A stretch of 64,000 nucleotides of DNA from positions 1 through 64,000 of IMG/VR virus record IMGVR_UViG_3300043438_001421; one strand, written 5' to 3'. The position numbers and the translations under genes are program-made. Below, one piece after another: positions 14,628-22,809 of this stretch. Source of the DNA: a virus. The notes under the pieces are model-generated. The model made no database searches and was not told where the DNA came from. It saw only the letters and a list, made by a program, of their open reading frames with translations. Position 1 is the first letter of the stretch; each line of letters opens with the position of its first letter.

Positions 14628-15812
14628 ATGTCCGATTCAATAAAAGTATTAGTTTTTTCAGATCAGCAGATTGAGGCATTGAGCTCAGATCTGCTTTCAA
14701 GATTTTCTATCGATATCAAGCCTTGTGATAATTTTGTAAATAAGGCTTTGTCTGAAAATAAACCTAATGTAATTCTTACATTTGGAGTTCTTGAAGACCA
14801 TCCATCATTGGCTGATCAACCTCTTTGGATTAGAAAAAAGTGGATTCATATTGATGACTTCACAGTCACTCCAGAGCAAATAGCTTCATTGATTGAAGGA
14901 TGCTTTGCTTCTCTTTTCCATGATACAAGAGAGTTTACTGAGCCATTAGTTTCTATTATTACCCCAACTTTTAATACAAAAAATATATTTTGGCCGTATA
15001 GATCTGTCGCTGGTCAGGAGTACAAGAATATTGAGTGGATCATCTATGATGACGGTTCCGATAGCGAAGACACTATCAACTCAATCAAGCAGATTGCTTC
15101 TGTAGACCCTAGGATAAAAGTATTTTTTGCTGAGCACTCCGGATCAATCGGAGAGGTTAAGCACAATGCCTTTATGCTTGCTGAAGGGGAGATTCTTGTA
15201 GAACTTGATCATGATGACGAACTTACTCCTTGGTGTGTTTCTTCAATTGTTGAGGCTTTCACCAAATTCCCCGACGCCGGCTTCGCCTACACAGACTGCG
15301 CCGAAGTGATTGGCGATGAACACGAAAATGCATCATACCCTGATGGCTGGGGATTTGGATACGGCAGTTATCGCTCCGAGTTTTGGCGTGGACGGGATTA
15401 TCTAGTGTCTAACTATCCAGATATTAACTCCAAGACTATCCGGCATATCGTAGGTGTACCTAATCATGCTAGGGCGTGGAATGCAGCCTTCTACAAGTTA
15501 ATTGGCGGACACAATAAGAGCCTCTTTGTCGCTGATGATTATGAGCTTTTGGTTAGAACTTGGCTTTCAACTCCTATGGTTCATATTCGTCGCTTCGGGT
15601 ATATTCAGTATCATCATGAGAACAATACTCAAAAGAAGCGCAATGCTGAAATACAAAATCTTGTTGCTTTGATTCACAGATCATATGAAGATAAAATTCA
15701 TCAAACATTTTTAGATTTTGAAATTGACGATTTTATATGGCAAGATGGCGTGCTGAATTGGGGTATTGAGAATCCCGAACAAACTCCCATCACTAACTAT
15801 GTAATGGATTAA
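14628..15812 (+). CDS. Two-part family 2 glycosyltransferase
   Basis: 394 residues. Residues 1-100 form a Rossmann-like N-terminal domain (KVLVFSDQQIE, NVILTFGVLEDHP). Residues about 107-330 are a GT2 domain with VSIITPTFNT, WIIYDDGS, ELDHDDELTP (DXD) and a GG-x4-LFVADDYELLVR acidic motif. GGGAG lies upstream of ATG 14628. The N-terminal part looks like the vestige of a GT-B half or a regulatory domain. It lies outside the main sugar cassette but probably serves the same glycan. Confidence 0.85.
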   Translation: MSDSIKVLVFSDQQIEALSSDLLSRFSIDIKPCDNFVNKALSENKPNVILTFGVLEDHPSLADQPLWIRKKWIHIDDFTVTPEQIASLIEGCFASLFHDTREFTEPLVSIITPTFNTKNIFWPYRSVAGQEYKNIEWIIYDDGSDSEDTINSIKQIASVDPRIKVFFAEHSGSIGEVKHNAFMLAEGEILVELDHDDELTPWCVSSIVEAFTKFPDAGFAYTDCAEVIGDEHENASYPDGWGFGYGSYRSEFWRGRDYLVSNYPDINSKTIRHIVGVPNHARAWNAAFYKLIGGHNKSLFVADDYELLVRTWLSTPMVHIRRFGYIQYHHENNTQKKRNAEIQNLVALIHRSYEDKIHQTFLDFEIDDFIWQDGVLNWGIENPEQTPITNYVMD

Positions 15813-15816
15813 AATT

Positions 15817-15984
15817 ATGAAATTTGTAAAAGGTAACGCTAATAAGGGCTACTCAGTTGGCCACGATAGAAAAATGCGGGCGCATAATCCCCGATTAGTT
15901 ATTCCAGAGTCTGAGGTAGTTACTAGACAGATGACTGAGCAAGACTGGATTCGTTTCTACGAAAATAAACGTAAGACTAAATAA
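15817..15984 (+). CDS. 55-residue basic protein, paralogue 1
   Basis: Begins at ATG 15817, four bases after the glycosyltransferase stop. It is highly basic and ends with MTEQDWIRFYENKRK. The gene at 16002 encodes a second 55-residue protein with the same layout (GxxxK start, HxPRL centre, TR-x-MTE-x-DWIRFYENKRK end), so this is a tandem duplication. Such basic peptides could bind nucleic acid or ribosomes. Function is unknown. Confidence 0.65.
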   Translation: MKFVKGNANKGYSVGHDRKMRAHNPRLVIPESEVVTRQMTEQDWIRFYENKRKTK

Positions 15985-16001
15985 ATTAGTAAGATACTAT
16001 T

Positions 16002-16169
16002 ATGAGACACATTAAAGGTAGTACGGGAAAAAAGACATATTGGGTTAGCGGAGGAAAAGCTATCCATAAGCCTCGCCTTCGGGTTGCTCCGTCTAAAGCG
16101 TCTACTAGAAAGATGACTGAAGAAGACTGGATTCGCTTTTACGAGAATAAGCGTAAGAGGAAGAAGTAA
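16002..16169 (+). CDS. 55-residue basic protein, paralogue 2
   Basis: Starts at ATG 16002 with AGATACTAT just upstream but no clear ribosome-binding site. Of the last 20 residues nearly all match the 15817-15984 protein (MTE-x-DWIRFYENKRK block), while the N-terminal third has diverged. DNA identity is also high over that block. It ends four bases before tRNA-Leu. Confidence 0.65.
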   Translation: MRHIKGSTGKKTYWVSGGKAIHKPRLRVAPSKASTRKMTEEDWIRFYENKRKRKK

Positions 16170-16173
16170 TTTA

Positions 16174-16255
16174 GCGGGCGTGGTGGAAATGGTATACACA
16201 GGAGGCTTAAAACTTCCCGCCTTTTGGATTGTGGGTTCGAATCCCACCGCCCGCA
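16174..16255 (+). tRNA. tRNA-Leu (anticodon UAA)
   Basis: Acceptor GCGGGCG/CGCCCGC, anticodon stem GGAGG/CTTCC with loop CTTAAAA, a class II variable arm, and T arm GTGGG-TTCGAAT-CCCAC. Discriminator A, no CCA encoded. It reads UUA. Confidence 0.93.
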
Positions 16256-16274
16256 CTTTTCAAAGGAGAAAGCA

Positions 16275-16496
16275 ATGGATATTGTTCAGCAACTAAGAGA
16301 TCGTGCTTGTCCCTCTGGGCTTCCACACACAGGAGATAATCCTGAGGAAGATCATGGTCATACTGATTGTTGGCTTCATCATCAAGCAGCAGATGAGATT
16401 GAGCGCCTGCGCTCCGAGCTTGGCCAGCGTGGTTGTTGTGAGTGGGATTGTCCTAAATGTGGTGCTCACATTTACAGTAAAGTGTTGGATCGATAA
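16275..16496 (+). CDS. Small zinc-knuckle protein
   Basis: 73 residues from ATG 16275 with AGGAG upstream. The N-terminal half resembles phage proteins with a WLHHQAADEIERLRSEL coiled-coil helix. The C-terminus carries CCEWDCPKCG, a likely zinc ribbon half. An upstream in-frame start lies inside tRNA-Leu and is rejected. Function is unknown. Confidence 0.6.
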   Translation: MDIVQQLRDRACPSGLPHTGDNPEEDHGHTDCWLHHQAADEIERLRSELGQRGCCEWDCPKCGAHIYSKVLDR

Positions 16497-16504
16497 AGTA
16501 TTTT

Positions 16505-16578
16505 GTCCTTGTAGCTCAGCGGATTAGAGCGGATGGTTTCTACCCATTAGGTCGGGAGTTCGAATCTCTCCAAGGACG
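16505..16578 (+). tRNA. tRNA-Arg (anticodon UCU)
   Basis: Acceptor GTCCTTG/CAAGGAC, D stem GCTC/GAGC, anticodon stem GATGG/CCATT with loop TTTCTAC, T arm with TTCGAAT. Discriminator G, no CCA encoded. It reads AGA. Confidence 0.93.
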
Positions 16579-16595
16579 CCTGAAAATATCAAATA

Positions 16596-16604
16596 TGATA
16601 TAAT
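16596..16604 (+). promoter_or_regulatory. Extended -10 promoter (TGA-TATAAT), leaderless
   Basis: A full-consensus TGATATAAT only five bases before ATG 16610. The predicted first transcribed base is the A of the start codon, and no ribosome-binding site exists, so this is the clearest leaderless candidate in the window. Confidence 0.55.
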
Positions 16605-16609
16605 CATTT

Positions 16610-17014
16610 ATGGCTGGAATTATTGTAGATATTGATGGAACATTACTCAGTGGCAATAATGGCATTGATAAGACTATTGCTTGGGTTAATGAGAAGTCAA
16701 AGAGCTATACTATCTATCTGGTGACTGGTAGACCAGAAGAAGATAGAGCCAAAACGACAAGAGCTCTCAAGTCAAATGGCGTCAAATATAATAGGCTCTA
16801 TATGAATGATAAATATAAAGATCATGAGTATACTATGGAGCATAAGAGAAATAAAGCAACAGAGTTATTGAAAGATGACAATATCATATTGGCTGTAGAT
16901 AATGATCCTGATGCTAGAGCAGTATACTCAAGACTTGGTATCCCAACCAAGAATCCATCAAGCTTGCCGAAGACTGTTGCCAAAATTGAAGGACTATGGC
17001 AGGGTTTATTTTAA
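16610..17014 (+). CDS. HAD-superfamily phosphatase
   Basis: 134 residues, small HAD core. Motif I is VDIDGTLL (Asp7 nucleophile, Asp9), motif II sits in LVTGRPE, a Lys-containing HKRNKA supplies motif III and AVDNDPDA is motif IV. No cap domain is evident, so a large substrate such as a nucleic-acid 3'-phosphate is possible (compare the phosphatase half of T4 polynucleotide kinase). The substrate is not known. Confidence 0.8.
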   Translation: MAGIIVDIDGTLLSGNNGIDKTIAWVNEKSKSYTIYLVTGRPEEDRAKTTRALKSNGVKYNRLYMNDKYKDHEYTMEHKRNKATELLKDDNIILAVDNDPDARAVYSRLGIPTKNPSSLPKTVAKIEGLWQGLF

Positions 17015-17016
17015 TC

Positions 17017-17025
17017 TGATATACT
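17017..17025 (+). promoter_or_regulatory. Extended -10 promoter (TGA-TATACT), leaderless
   Basis: TGATATACT ends six bases before ATG 17032 and starts two bases after the HAD gene stop; there is no ribosome-binding site. Confidence 0.5.
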
Positions 17026-17031
17026 CCAAAA

Positions 17032-17283
17032 ATGGAACATCCAATCTGCACTATGATGTGTGAGGACTGTGGAAAATTTGCCATTATGCATGAAAATGGT
17101 CTGACTATTTTCTTGATTAATAAAGAGTTTTTTGCTATGTCAAGATGCTTGTTCTGCAATAGAGCTGTTAGAGATAGTATTTCGAAAGAAGTATGTATCT
17201 CTCTTTTCTGGGAAAATGTTAAAATATTTAACTTCAACACAGGTGAGCAAATTTTGGACGAAAAGATTTTGGAGAGTATATGA
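17032..17283 (+). CDS. Zinc-ribbon hypothetical protein
   Basis: 83 residues. CTMMCEDCG near 6-14 and RCLFCN near 38-43 give two Cys pairs of a zinc ribbon, with a strand-rich remainder. Function is unknown. It overlaps the next gene (glycosyltransferase) by four bases. Confidence 0.6.
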   Translation: MEHPICTMMCEDCGKFAIMHENGLTIFLINKEFFAMSRCLFCNRAVRDSISKEVCISLFWENVKIFNFNTGEQILDEKILESI

Positions 17284-18266
17284 AGCAAGTAGGTTGGTTT
17301 AGTCCCCCCGGCATTGGCGACAAAATGGGCTACGGCTACGCAGCAGTTATGTTAATCAAAGCCCTTCAGGAGCATGATGTTAAAGTTGCTTATGATAATC
17401 GCGAGTCTAAGTGTCATATATCGTTTATTCAGCCAGAATTTTATAGCGGAAACTTAGATCAATATAGAGTTGGGTATACTCCTTGGGAGTCATCAGTCGT
17501 ACCAGATAGCTGGAGAGAAACGATGCCTCAGATGCAGGAAATCTGGACTCCATCTCAATATTGTGTAGATATCTTCGAGGAAAATAATCTTAATAAAATT
17601 ATTCGCAAAGTTCCTCACGGCATTGATCCTGAATTGTGGAAGATTGAAAATAGATACTTAACTGATAAGTTCATCTTCTTTCATGTCGGAGGTCCAACAG
17701 CAAGAAAAGGTGGCCAGAGAGTAGTAGATGCATTTCTAGATTTATTTGATGGCAATGACGATGTAATGTTGATTTTGAAATCAAATGAAGACACAGAATG
17801 TCGATTCTATGAAAATGGCGTTGACTTTAAGAGCGCAGCAGCTCATCCCCAGATCGTGTCGATTAACTACCAAGTTGCTGTAGAAGATTTAGTTCGTCTG
17901 TACAACAGATCTCACTGCCTAGTGTATCCTACTAACGGAGAGGGCTTTGGGTTGATTCCTTTTCAGGGGATAGCAACGGGCCTTCCGACTATTGTAACAA
18001 ATGCGACGGCCTGCGCAGACTTTGCCGAATTGTCTGTCCCTCTTGATTCAAAGCCATCCAAGGGAGTCGGCATTCACCTTGGAGATTGGGTTGAGCCTGA
18101 TGCAGATGATCTTCGGGATAAGATGAGATATGTTTACGACAATTATAACGAAGTCAAAGAGAAAACTTTGGAGTCAGCGAGACTTATCCACAACACTCAA
18201 ACGTGGTATCACGTCGCTGCTCAGGTTATCGACATTTTGGGTGAAAAAATCACGCAAATGGCATGA
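17280..18266 (+). CDS. Family 4 glycosyltransferase (GT-B)
   Basis: 328 residues. An N-terminal GIGDKMGYGYAA loop, PHGID-x-ELW near residue 115, HVGGPTARKGG near 138-148 (donor site) and YPTNGEGFGLIPFQG near 216-230 mark a GT4 enzyme. In the usual E-x7-E motif Glu221 is kept but the second acid is Gln229. This may alter activity or donor binding. Neighbouring genes do not reveal its acceptor. It overlaps the 17032-17283 gene by four bases. Confidence 0.85.
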   Translation: MKQVGWFSPPGIGDKMGYGYAAVMLIKALQEHDVKVAYDNRESKCHISFIQPEFYSGNLDQYRVGYTPWESSVVPDSWRETMPQMQEIWTPSQYCVDIFEENNLNKIIRKVPHGIDPELWKIENRYLTDKFIFFHVGGPTARKGGQRVVDAFLDLFDGNDDVMLILKSNEDTECRFYENGVDFKSAAAHPQIVSINYQVAVEDLVRLYNRSHCLVYPTNGEGFGLIPFQGIATGLPTIVTNATACADFAELSVPLDSKPSKGVGIHLGDWVEPDADDLRDKMRYVYDNYNEVKEKTLESARLIHNTQTWYHVAAQVIDILGEKITQMA

Positions 18267-18280
18267 TTTTTCGGTAACAA

Positions 18281-18377
18281 CCGATGCTTTGGATGGTATG
18301 ATCTATATGGGCCCGAAGGACTTACTTCGGGCCGAAGAACTACAGGGGCTAGCGCTTTTACAATGAACCGCAGCCCT
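18281..18377 (+). promoter_or_regulatory. Structured 5' leader of nrdJ, candidate riboswitch-like element
   Basis: The 127-base gap before nrdJ folds into three stems: TCGGT/ACCGA around AACA (18281-18294), GGCCCGAA/TTCGGGCC (18310-18333) and GGGGCT-A-GCG/CGC-AGCCCT (18345-18377). The last ends seven bases before the AGGAGG site at 18384-18389. The downstream enzyme needs adenosylcobalamin, and a structured RNA family called the nrdJ motif is known upstream of such genes, so ligand control is plausible. The classical B12-box GCCACTG is not present. A 22-codon reading frame also runs through it (18298-18366). Confidence 0.45.
18298..18366 (+). CDS. Possible 22-residue leader peptide before nrdJ
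   Basis: ATG 18298 opens a short frame to TGA 18366 whose product has an amphipathic DLLRAEELQGLALLQ segment. It spans the second RNA stem of the nrdJ leader. A weak GGA lies upstream. It could be a regulatory leader peptide or chance; listed because codons and stem are superimposed. Confidence 0.2.
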   Translation: MIYMGPKDLLRAEELQGLALLQ

Positions 18378-18393
18378 AACTTTAGGAGGAATT

Positions 18394-20415
18394 ATGAGTG
18401 GTAAGGAATTTTTGAGCTTCAAGTTGTCCGATGATTTTATCTCCGGATATGAGAAGAGAGAGGTTCCTTGGGGATTTCCTATTGGAGCTGGAAATTTTCT
18501 TGGGGAGTTAACTTATTTAACTAAGTACTCTCGTAGGAAGAGCGACGGTTCTAAGGAAAAGTGGTTTGAGACTTGCCGACGTGTGATCGAAGGAACATTC
18601 ACGATCCAGAAGGATTGGTGTAAGGAAAGTCGCCTTCCTTGGAATGAGAGGAAGGCGCAGAAGACTGCTCAGGATGCTTATGAGCGCCTGTTCGTGGGCA
18701 AGTGGACTCCTCCGGGCCGTGGTCTTTGGATGATGGGAACTGAATTTGTTCATGCGCAGAAGAACTCTGCTGCTTTGCAAAACTGCTCTTTCCTTTCTAC
18801 TGAAAGCATTTCTTCTCGCAGCGTACATGACGCAGTGTGGCCATTTGTTCGCCTTATGGAGATGTCAATGCTTGGCGTTGGCGTTGGGTTTGATACAAAG
18901 GGAGCGGGAAAGCTGGAGATCCATAAGCCTTTGGACGAAGTGAAGACTTTTATTATTCCAGATTCTCGCGAAGGATGGTACGAATCAGTATCAGTTCTTC
19001 TTGAGAGTTATTTCTTTGCTAGTAGAAATACAGTCGAATTTGACTACAGCGAAATTCGTCCTTCCGGAGAACCTATCAAGGGATTCGGCGGAGTCGCTGC
19101 TGGTCCGGGTCCTCTGATTGATCTTCATAAGACTTTGAAGCAGCAGTTTGAGGGCAGAGAGGGTCAGAAGATTACTTCGACTGACATTGTTGATATTCAG
19201 AATAAGATTGGCAAGTGTGTTGTTGCTGGCAATGTTCGTCGGTCAGCAGAGATTGCACTTGGCGAAATTGATGATCCCGAATTCCTTAACCTCAAAAACT
19301 GGGAAGTAAATCCTGAGCGCATGGGCGCTAATGGATGGGGCCATACTTCTAATAACTCTATCGTCGCAAATGTTGGCGATAACTTCGATGACATCGCAGA
19401 TCGTATTGCTAACAATGGAGAGCCGGGCATTGTCTGGCTTGATCTTTGCAGAGAATACGGACGCCTCGTTGATCCAGCGAACAACAAAGATTGGCGTGCT
19501 GCTGGAACCAATCCATGCTCAGAGCAAACTCTTGAATCTGGAGAATGCTGCACTCTTGTTGAGAACTTTATTTCTCGCCACGATTCTCTTGAAGATTTTG
19601 GCAAGACGCTTAAGGTTTCATATCTTTACGCTAAGTCTGTAACACTTCTTCCGACTCATTGGCCTGAGACGAATGCCATTATGCAACGCAATCGCAGAAT
19701 TGGATGTTCGGTATCTGGGTTGGCGCATTTTGCTGAAGTTAATGGGTGGACAGAACTTCGTACTTGGCTCAACTCTGGATATGAATATATTCAGCATCTT
19801 GATAACTCTTATTCAGAGTGGCTGGGATGTCGTCAGTCTATCAAGACAACCTCAGTGAAGCCTTCGGGAACAGTGTCTCTGCTCTTCGGAGTGACTCCCG
19901 GTGTTCATTGGCCTACTGCTGATGTCTATATCCGCCGTATGAGGCTTGCGTCTAATGATCCTCTTGTAGAGGCTCTCGCTGAAGCTGGTTACCATACTGA
20001 GCCTGATGTTATGGACCCAACGCACAGCGTAGTAGTTGAGCTTCCCACAAAGGGTCCTGATGTGAGAACTGAGCGGGAAGTTAGTATGTGGGAGAAGACT
20101 GCTCTCGCAATTCTTGCTCAACGCTATTGGGCAGATAATCAGGTTTCTGTGACGGTGACATTTAAGGAAGATGAGAAGGATCAAATTGGTCCTCTGCTCA
20201 GATCAATTGATGGTCAGTTGAAATCTGTGTCTATGCTTCCTATCCTTGAGGTCGGAGGAGCCTATGCTCAGATGCCGTATGAGCGCATCGATCTTGATAC
20301 TTGGGGTAATTCAGTGTCTGGTATTAAGAAAGTGAAATGGAAGTCGCTTTATTCCGGTAAATCACTTGATGCTGAAGGCGAAAAGTTCTGCAGCAACGAT
20401 ACTTGCGAAATTTAA
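18394..20415 (+). CDS. nrdJ: Class II (adenosylcobalamin-dependent) ribonucleotide reductase
   Basis: 673 residues, monomeric RTPR type. Catalytic residues line up with the Lactobacillus leichmannii enzyme: Cys131 (its C119), Asn373-Pro-Cys375-x-Glu377 (N406, C408, E410), Cys386 (C419) and a C-terminal redox pair Cys666/Cys671 (C731, C736). It reduces ribonucleotides to deoxyribonucleotides in a B12-dependent radical reaction that works with or without oxygen. AGGAGG precedes ATG 18394, and a strong terminator follows the stop. The phage depends on host or environmental cobalamin; no cobalamin genes are present. Confidence 0.95.
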   Translation: MSGKEFLSFKLSDDFISGYEKREVPWGFPIGAGNFLGELTYLTKYSRRKSDGSKEKWFETCRRVIEGTFTIQKDWCKESRLPWNERKAQKTAQDAYERLFVGKWTPPGRGLWMMGTEFVHAQKNSAALQNCSFLSTESISSRSVHDAVWPFVRLMEMSMLGVGVGFDTKGAGKLEIHKPLDEVKTFIIPDSREGWYESVSVLLESYFFASRNTVEFDYSEIRPSGEPIKGFGGVAAGPGPLIDLHKTLKQQFEGREGQKITSTDIVDIQNKIGKCVVAGNVRRSAEIALGEIDDPEFLNLKNWEVNPERMGANGWGHTSNNSIVANVGDNFDDIADRIANNGEPGIVWLDLCREYGRLVDPANNKDWRAAGTNPCSEQTLESGECCTLVENFISRHDSLEDFGKTLKVSYLYAKSVTLLPTHWPETNAIMQRNRRIGCSVSGLAHFAEVNGWTELRTWLNSGYEYIQHLDNSYSEWLGCRQSIKTTSVKPSGTVSLLFGVTPGVHWPTADVYIRRMRLASNDPLVEALAEAGYHTEPDVMDPTHSVVVELPTKGPDVRTEREVSMWEKTALAILAQRYWADNQVSVTVTFKEDEKDQIGPLLRSIDGQLKSVSMLPILEVGGAYAQMPYERIDLDTWGNSVSGIKKVKWKSLYSGKSLDAEGEKFCSNDTCEI

Positions 20416-20431
20416 TTTACGCTTTTTGATG

Positions 20432-20458
20432 AAAACCGCTCCTTTTGGGAGCGGTTTT
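20432..20458 (+). terminator. Strong rho-independent terminator after nrdJ
   Basis: A perfect 11-bp stem AAAACCGCTCC/GGAGCGGTTTT with a five-base loop, followed by T-rich sequence. It lies 17 bases after the nrdJ stop and separates it from the structural module. Confidence 0.9.
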
Positions 20459-20511
20459 TGTCATTTTTGAAGTATTTTGGATCTACTTATTGCTTATTAA
20501 GTCCATGTCTG

Positions 20512-20520
20512 TGATAATAT
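20512..20520 (+). promoter_or_regulatory. Extended -10 promoter (TGA-TAATAT) for the structural module
   Basis: TGATAATAT lies six bases before ATG 20527 with no ribosome-binding site. Coming straight after the nrdJ terminator, it is the likely start of the late structural transcript. Confidence 0.45.
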
Positions 20521-20526
20521 TATCAA

Positions 20527-20862
20527 ATGAGTAAAAAGCTTAAAAAAATAGACTTCGTTGTAGAAGATCTTCGGGGCGTTTGTCTCTGGGAGATGCCTGA
20601 CGGCACTCTTATTGGCGACGGAGATGGGAGATTCTTATCACTTGAAGGTGATCTCAATTCTCCTATCATTGAATCGAAGATGAGAGATGCTGCTGTTGGA
20701 TACGTTGGAATGCTCGCCTTAGATGGTGAGCCGATGTGGATTCCCGGTAGCAGAAAGATCACTGACAACGAAGCTGATGATCATACGGAAAGATTTATCG
20801 ATGGCTATATTCCCGATCCAGTTGATTCGGTGAAGCAATTGGCCCGAAAAGGGATGATATGA
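20527..20862 (+). CDS. Hypothetical protein preceding portal
   Basis: 111 residues. The N-terminus is basic (MSKKLKKID). A compact strand-rich middle (CLWEMPDGTLIGDGDGRFLSLEGDL) is followed by an EPMWIPGSRKIT loop and a helical tail. No family is recognised. It overlaps the portal start by four bases, so it is made together with portal. It is not recognisable as a small terminase subunit, because no helix-turn-helix is visible. Confidence 0.6.
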   Translation: MSKKLKKIDFVVEDLRGVCLWEMPDGTLIGDGDGRFLSLEGDLNSPIIESKMRDAAVGYVGMLALDGEPMWIPGSRKITDNEADDHTERFIDGYIPDPVDSVKQLARKGMI

Positions 20863-22532
20863 GAAGGATTACTGCAGCTTTAGCTGAAGAGAATACCAGT
20901 ACTATTGAGATCGATGATATTACTAGTTCGTACACCGCCGATTTTACTAGAAAAGTTGTTGAGGATAAAGACATCTTCAAGAAGAAGATTGATGTATCCA
21001 ACCAGTCGAAGCGCGTAAAGAATAAATTTTACAAAATCAAGAAAAGATATCAAACAGGCGCTAGCGGAGCTGAGTCTGATTTCGTAGATCCAGAGGTTGT
21101 CAACGGGTATGGAATGTTCGATCTTGTCGAACCTCCATACAATCTTGAGGTGTTGGCTTCTTTGTTTGAAGAGAATGCTATCCATAATGCAACTATCTTG
21201 GCTAGAACAATGAATACTGTTGCCTTGGGATACGTCTGGGAAAACACGTCGAAGAGCAATAAAAGAATCGAAAGAGCCACTACCAAAGAGGGTGAATCAC
21301 TCTCCAGACTTCGCGACGAGCTCCAGAAAGAAGAAGAGCGACTTGAATCTATCTTCGATGATCTTAATATTGACGAAGATTTCATCGAAACTCTTATAAA
21401 AGTTTGGATTGACTATTTAACCATTGGTAATGGTTATCTTGAAATTGGTAGAAATAGAAATGGAAGCATTGGTTATATTGGTCATATTCCAGGCGCATAT
21501 GTAAGAGTTCGTAGAGCTAGAGATGGCTTTGTTCAAAAGGCTGGACTGAAGTTTACTTTCTTCAGAAACTTCCAAGATTTGGATACGCCAGATCAGATAA
21601 ACGATGATAAGAATCCTAATGAAATAATTCACTTTAAGCAATACACTCCAACGAACACCTACTATGGTGTTCCATCCGCTGTATCAGCGATTAGCTCTAT
21701 TGTCGGAGATAAGTTTGCTAAAGAATATAACATTGATTATTTTGAAAACAAGAGCATTCCCCGTTACGCAATTATCCTGAAAGGTGCCAATCTTTCTCAG
21801 AAGTCAAAGCAAGAAGTTGTTAATTATTTCAAGAATGAAATCAAGGGCAACAATCACGGAACTCTTTTCGTTCCGCTTCCCGCCACTCTTGGCCGGGATG
21901 TAGATATTAAGTTTGAAAAGCTTGAGAACAATGTTCAGGAAGCTTCTTTCGATAAGTATCGTAAGTCAAATAGAGATGAGATCACAGTTGCGAACAGAGT
22001 GCCAGCGCCGAAGATTGGTATTTATGATAATGCAAACTTAGCTGTCTCTAGAGATGCTGACAAGACTTTTAAGAATCAAGTTGTTGGACCTGATCAAAAA
22101 GTTATCGAGAAGAAGCTCAACAGAATTGTAAGAGAGTTCAGCGATAAGAAGCAACTTAAGTTTGCAGAAATCGATGTAATTGATGAGGATCTGCGTTCAA
22201 GAATTTGGGATCGTTATCTTCGTACAGAGGTTATTACGCCCAATGAGGTCAGAGGCAAGATCGGCATGACTGCCCTTGAATCTGGCGATGCCGTCCTTCC
22301 TTATCCAAGTAGGCTTACGAAGGAAAAGCAAGATTTCGAGATGGGCGTAGCAGAGCAGACTGGAGATCCAATGCCAGACAATGGCGGAGCTCCGGTTGGC
22401 AATACTAATGCTCAATCTGCAAGTCCGCCCAAGTCGGGCCAAGATAGTGCTGCTGGTGAATCATCACCTGCAGATCAAACAACAGGAAGGGCAGAGCGGG
22501 GAGCCAATCAAGACTCCAATCCGCCTGTATAA
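20859..22532 (+). CDS. Portal protein
   Basis: 557 residues. The central part carries portal-family patterns: DYLTIGNGYLEI-x-RNR-x-G-x-IGYIGHIP near residues 187-210, IHFKQYTPTNTYYGVPSAVSAI near 257-278 and a DYFENKSIPRYAII stretch near 295-308. Residues 150-170 form a charged coiled coil, and the last 80 residues are Gly/Pro/Ser-rich and disordered. Twelve copies should form the ring through which DNA enters and leaves the head. The gene is followed not by protease and capsid but by fibre genes. Confidence 0.88.
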   Translation: MRRITAALAEENTSTIEIDDITSSYTADFTRKVVEDKDIFKKKIDVSNQSKRVKNKFYKIKKRYQTGASGAESDFVDPEVVNGYGMFDLVEPPYNLEVLASLFEENAIHNATILARTMNTVALGYVWENTSKSNKRIERATTKEGESLSRLRDELQKEEERLESIFDDLNIDEDFIETLIKVWIDYLTIGNGYLEIGRNRNGSIGYIGHIPGAYVRVRRARDGFVQKAGLKFTFFRNFQDLDTPDQINDDKNPNEIIHFKQYTPTNTYYGVPSAVSAISSIVGDKFAKEYNIDYFENKSIPRYAIILKGANLSQKSKQEVVNYFKNEIKGNNHGTLFVPLPATLGRDVDIKFEKLENNVQEASFDKYRKSNRDEITVANRVPAPKIGIYDNANLAVSRDADKTFKNQVVGPDQKVIEKKLNRIVREFSDKKQLKFAEIDVIDEDLRSRIWDRYLRTEVITPNEVRGKIGMTALESGDAVLPYPSRLTKEKQDFEMGVAEQTGDPMPDNGGAPVGNTNAQSASPPKSGQDSAAGESSPADQTTGRAERGANQDSNPPV

Positions 22533-22543
22533 AGGAGAAGAAA

Positions 22544-22801
22544 ATGCAATATGTAGCTTTTACAGCAGATAAATTAATTAGATCGATTCCATCTAAAATT
22601 AAAGGATTTTCAATTGGAGCATCAGCAGCTTCTGTAGTAAATATTTACGACGGAACAAGTAGCTCTGGGACAATTGTTTTCAATATTGAGATCCCCCAGA
22701 ATGAGACTGCGATGTTTTCTAACGAAGGAATTCTTTGCAACACTGGAATATATGTCGATGTGGTATCAGGTTCTGTTAAGGGATCTGTCTTTGTGGAATA
22801 G
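22544..22801 (+). CDS. Small beta-rich structural protein candidate
   Basis: 85 residues with a good GGAGAAG site before ATG 22544. Alternating hydrophobic strands (VVNIYDGTSSSGTIVFNIEI, then GILCNTGIYVDVVSGSVKGSVFVE) suggest a small beta-sandwich. Placed between portal and fibre genes, it may be a decoration, neck or fibre-attachment protein. No family is recognised. Confidence 0.55.
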   Translation: MQYVAFTADKLIRSIPSKIKGFSIGASAASVVNIYDGTSSSGTIVFNIEIPQNETAMFSNEGILCNTGIYVDVVSGSVKGSVFVE

Positions 22802-22809
22802 GAGATAGA

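Noticed and set aside
18267-18393. Classical cobalamin riboswitch
   Set aside because: No GCCACTG-type B12 box and the gap is short; kept only as an unclassified structured leader.
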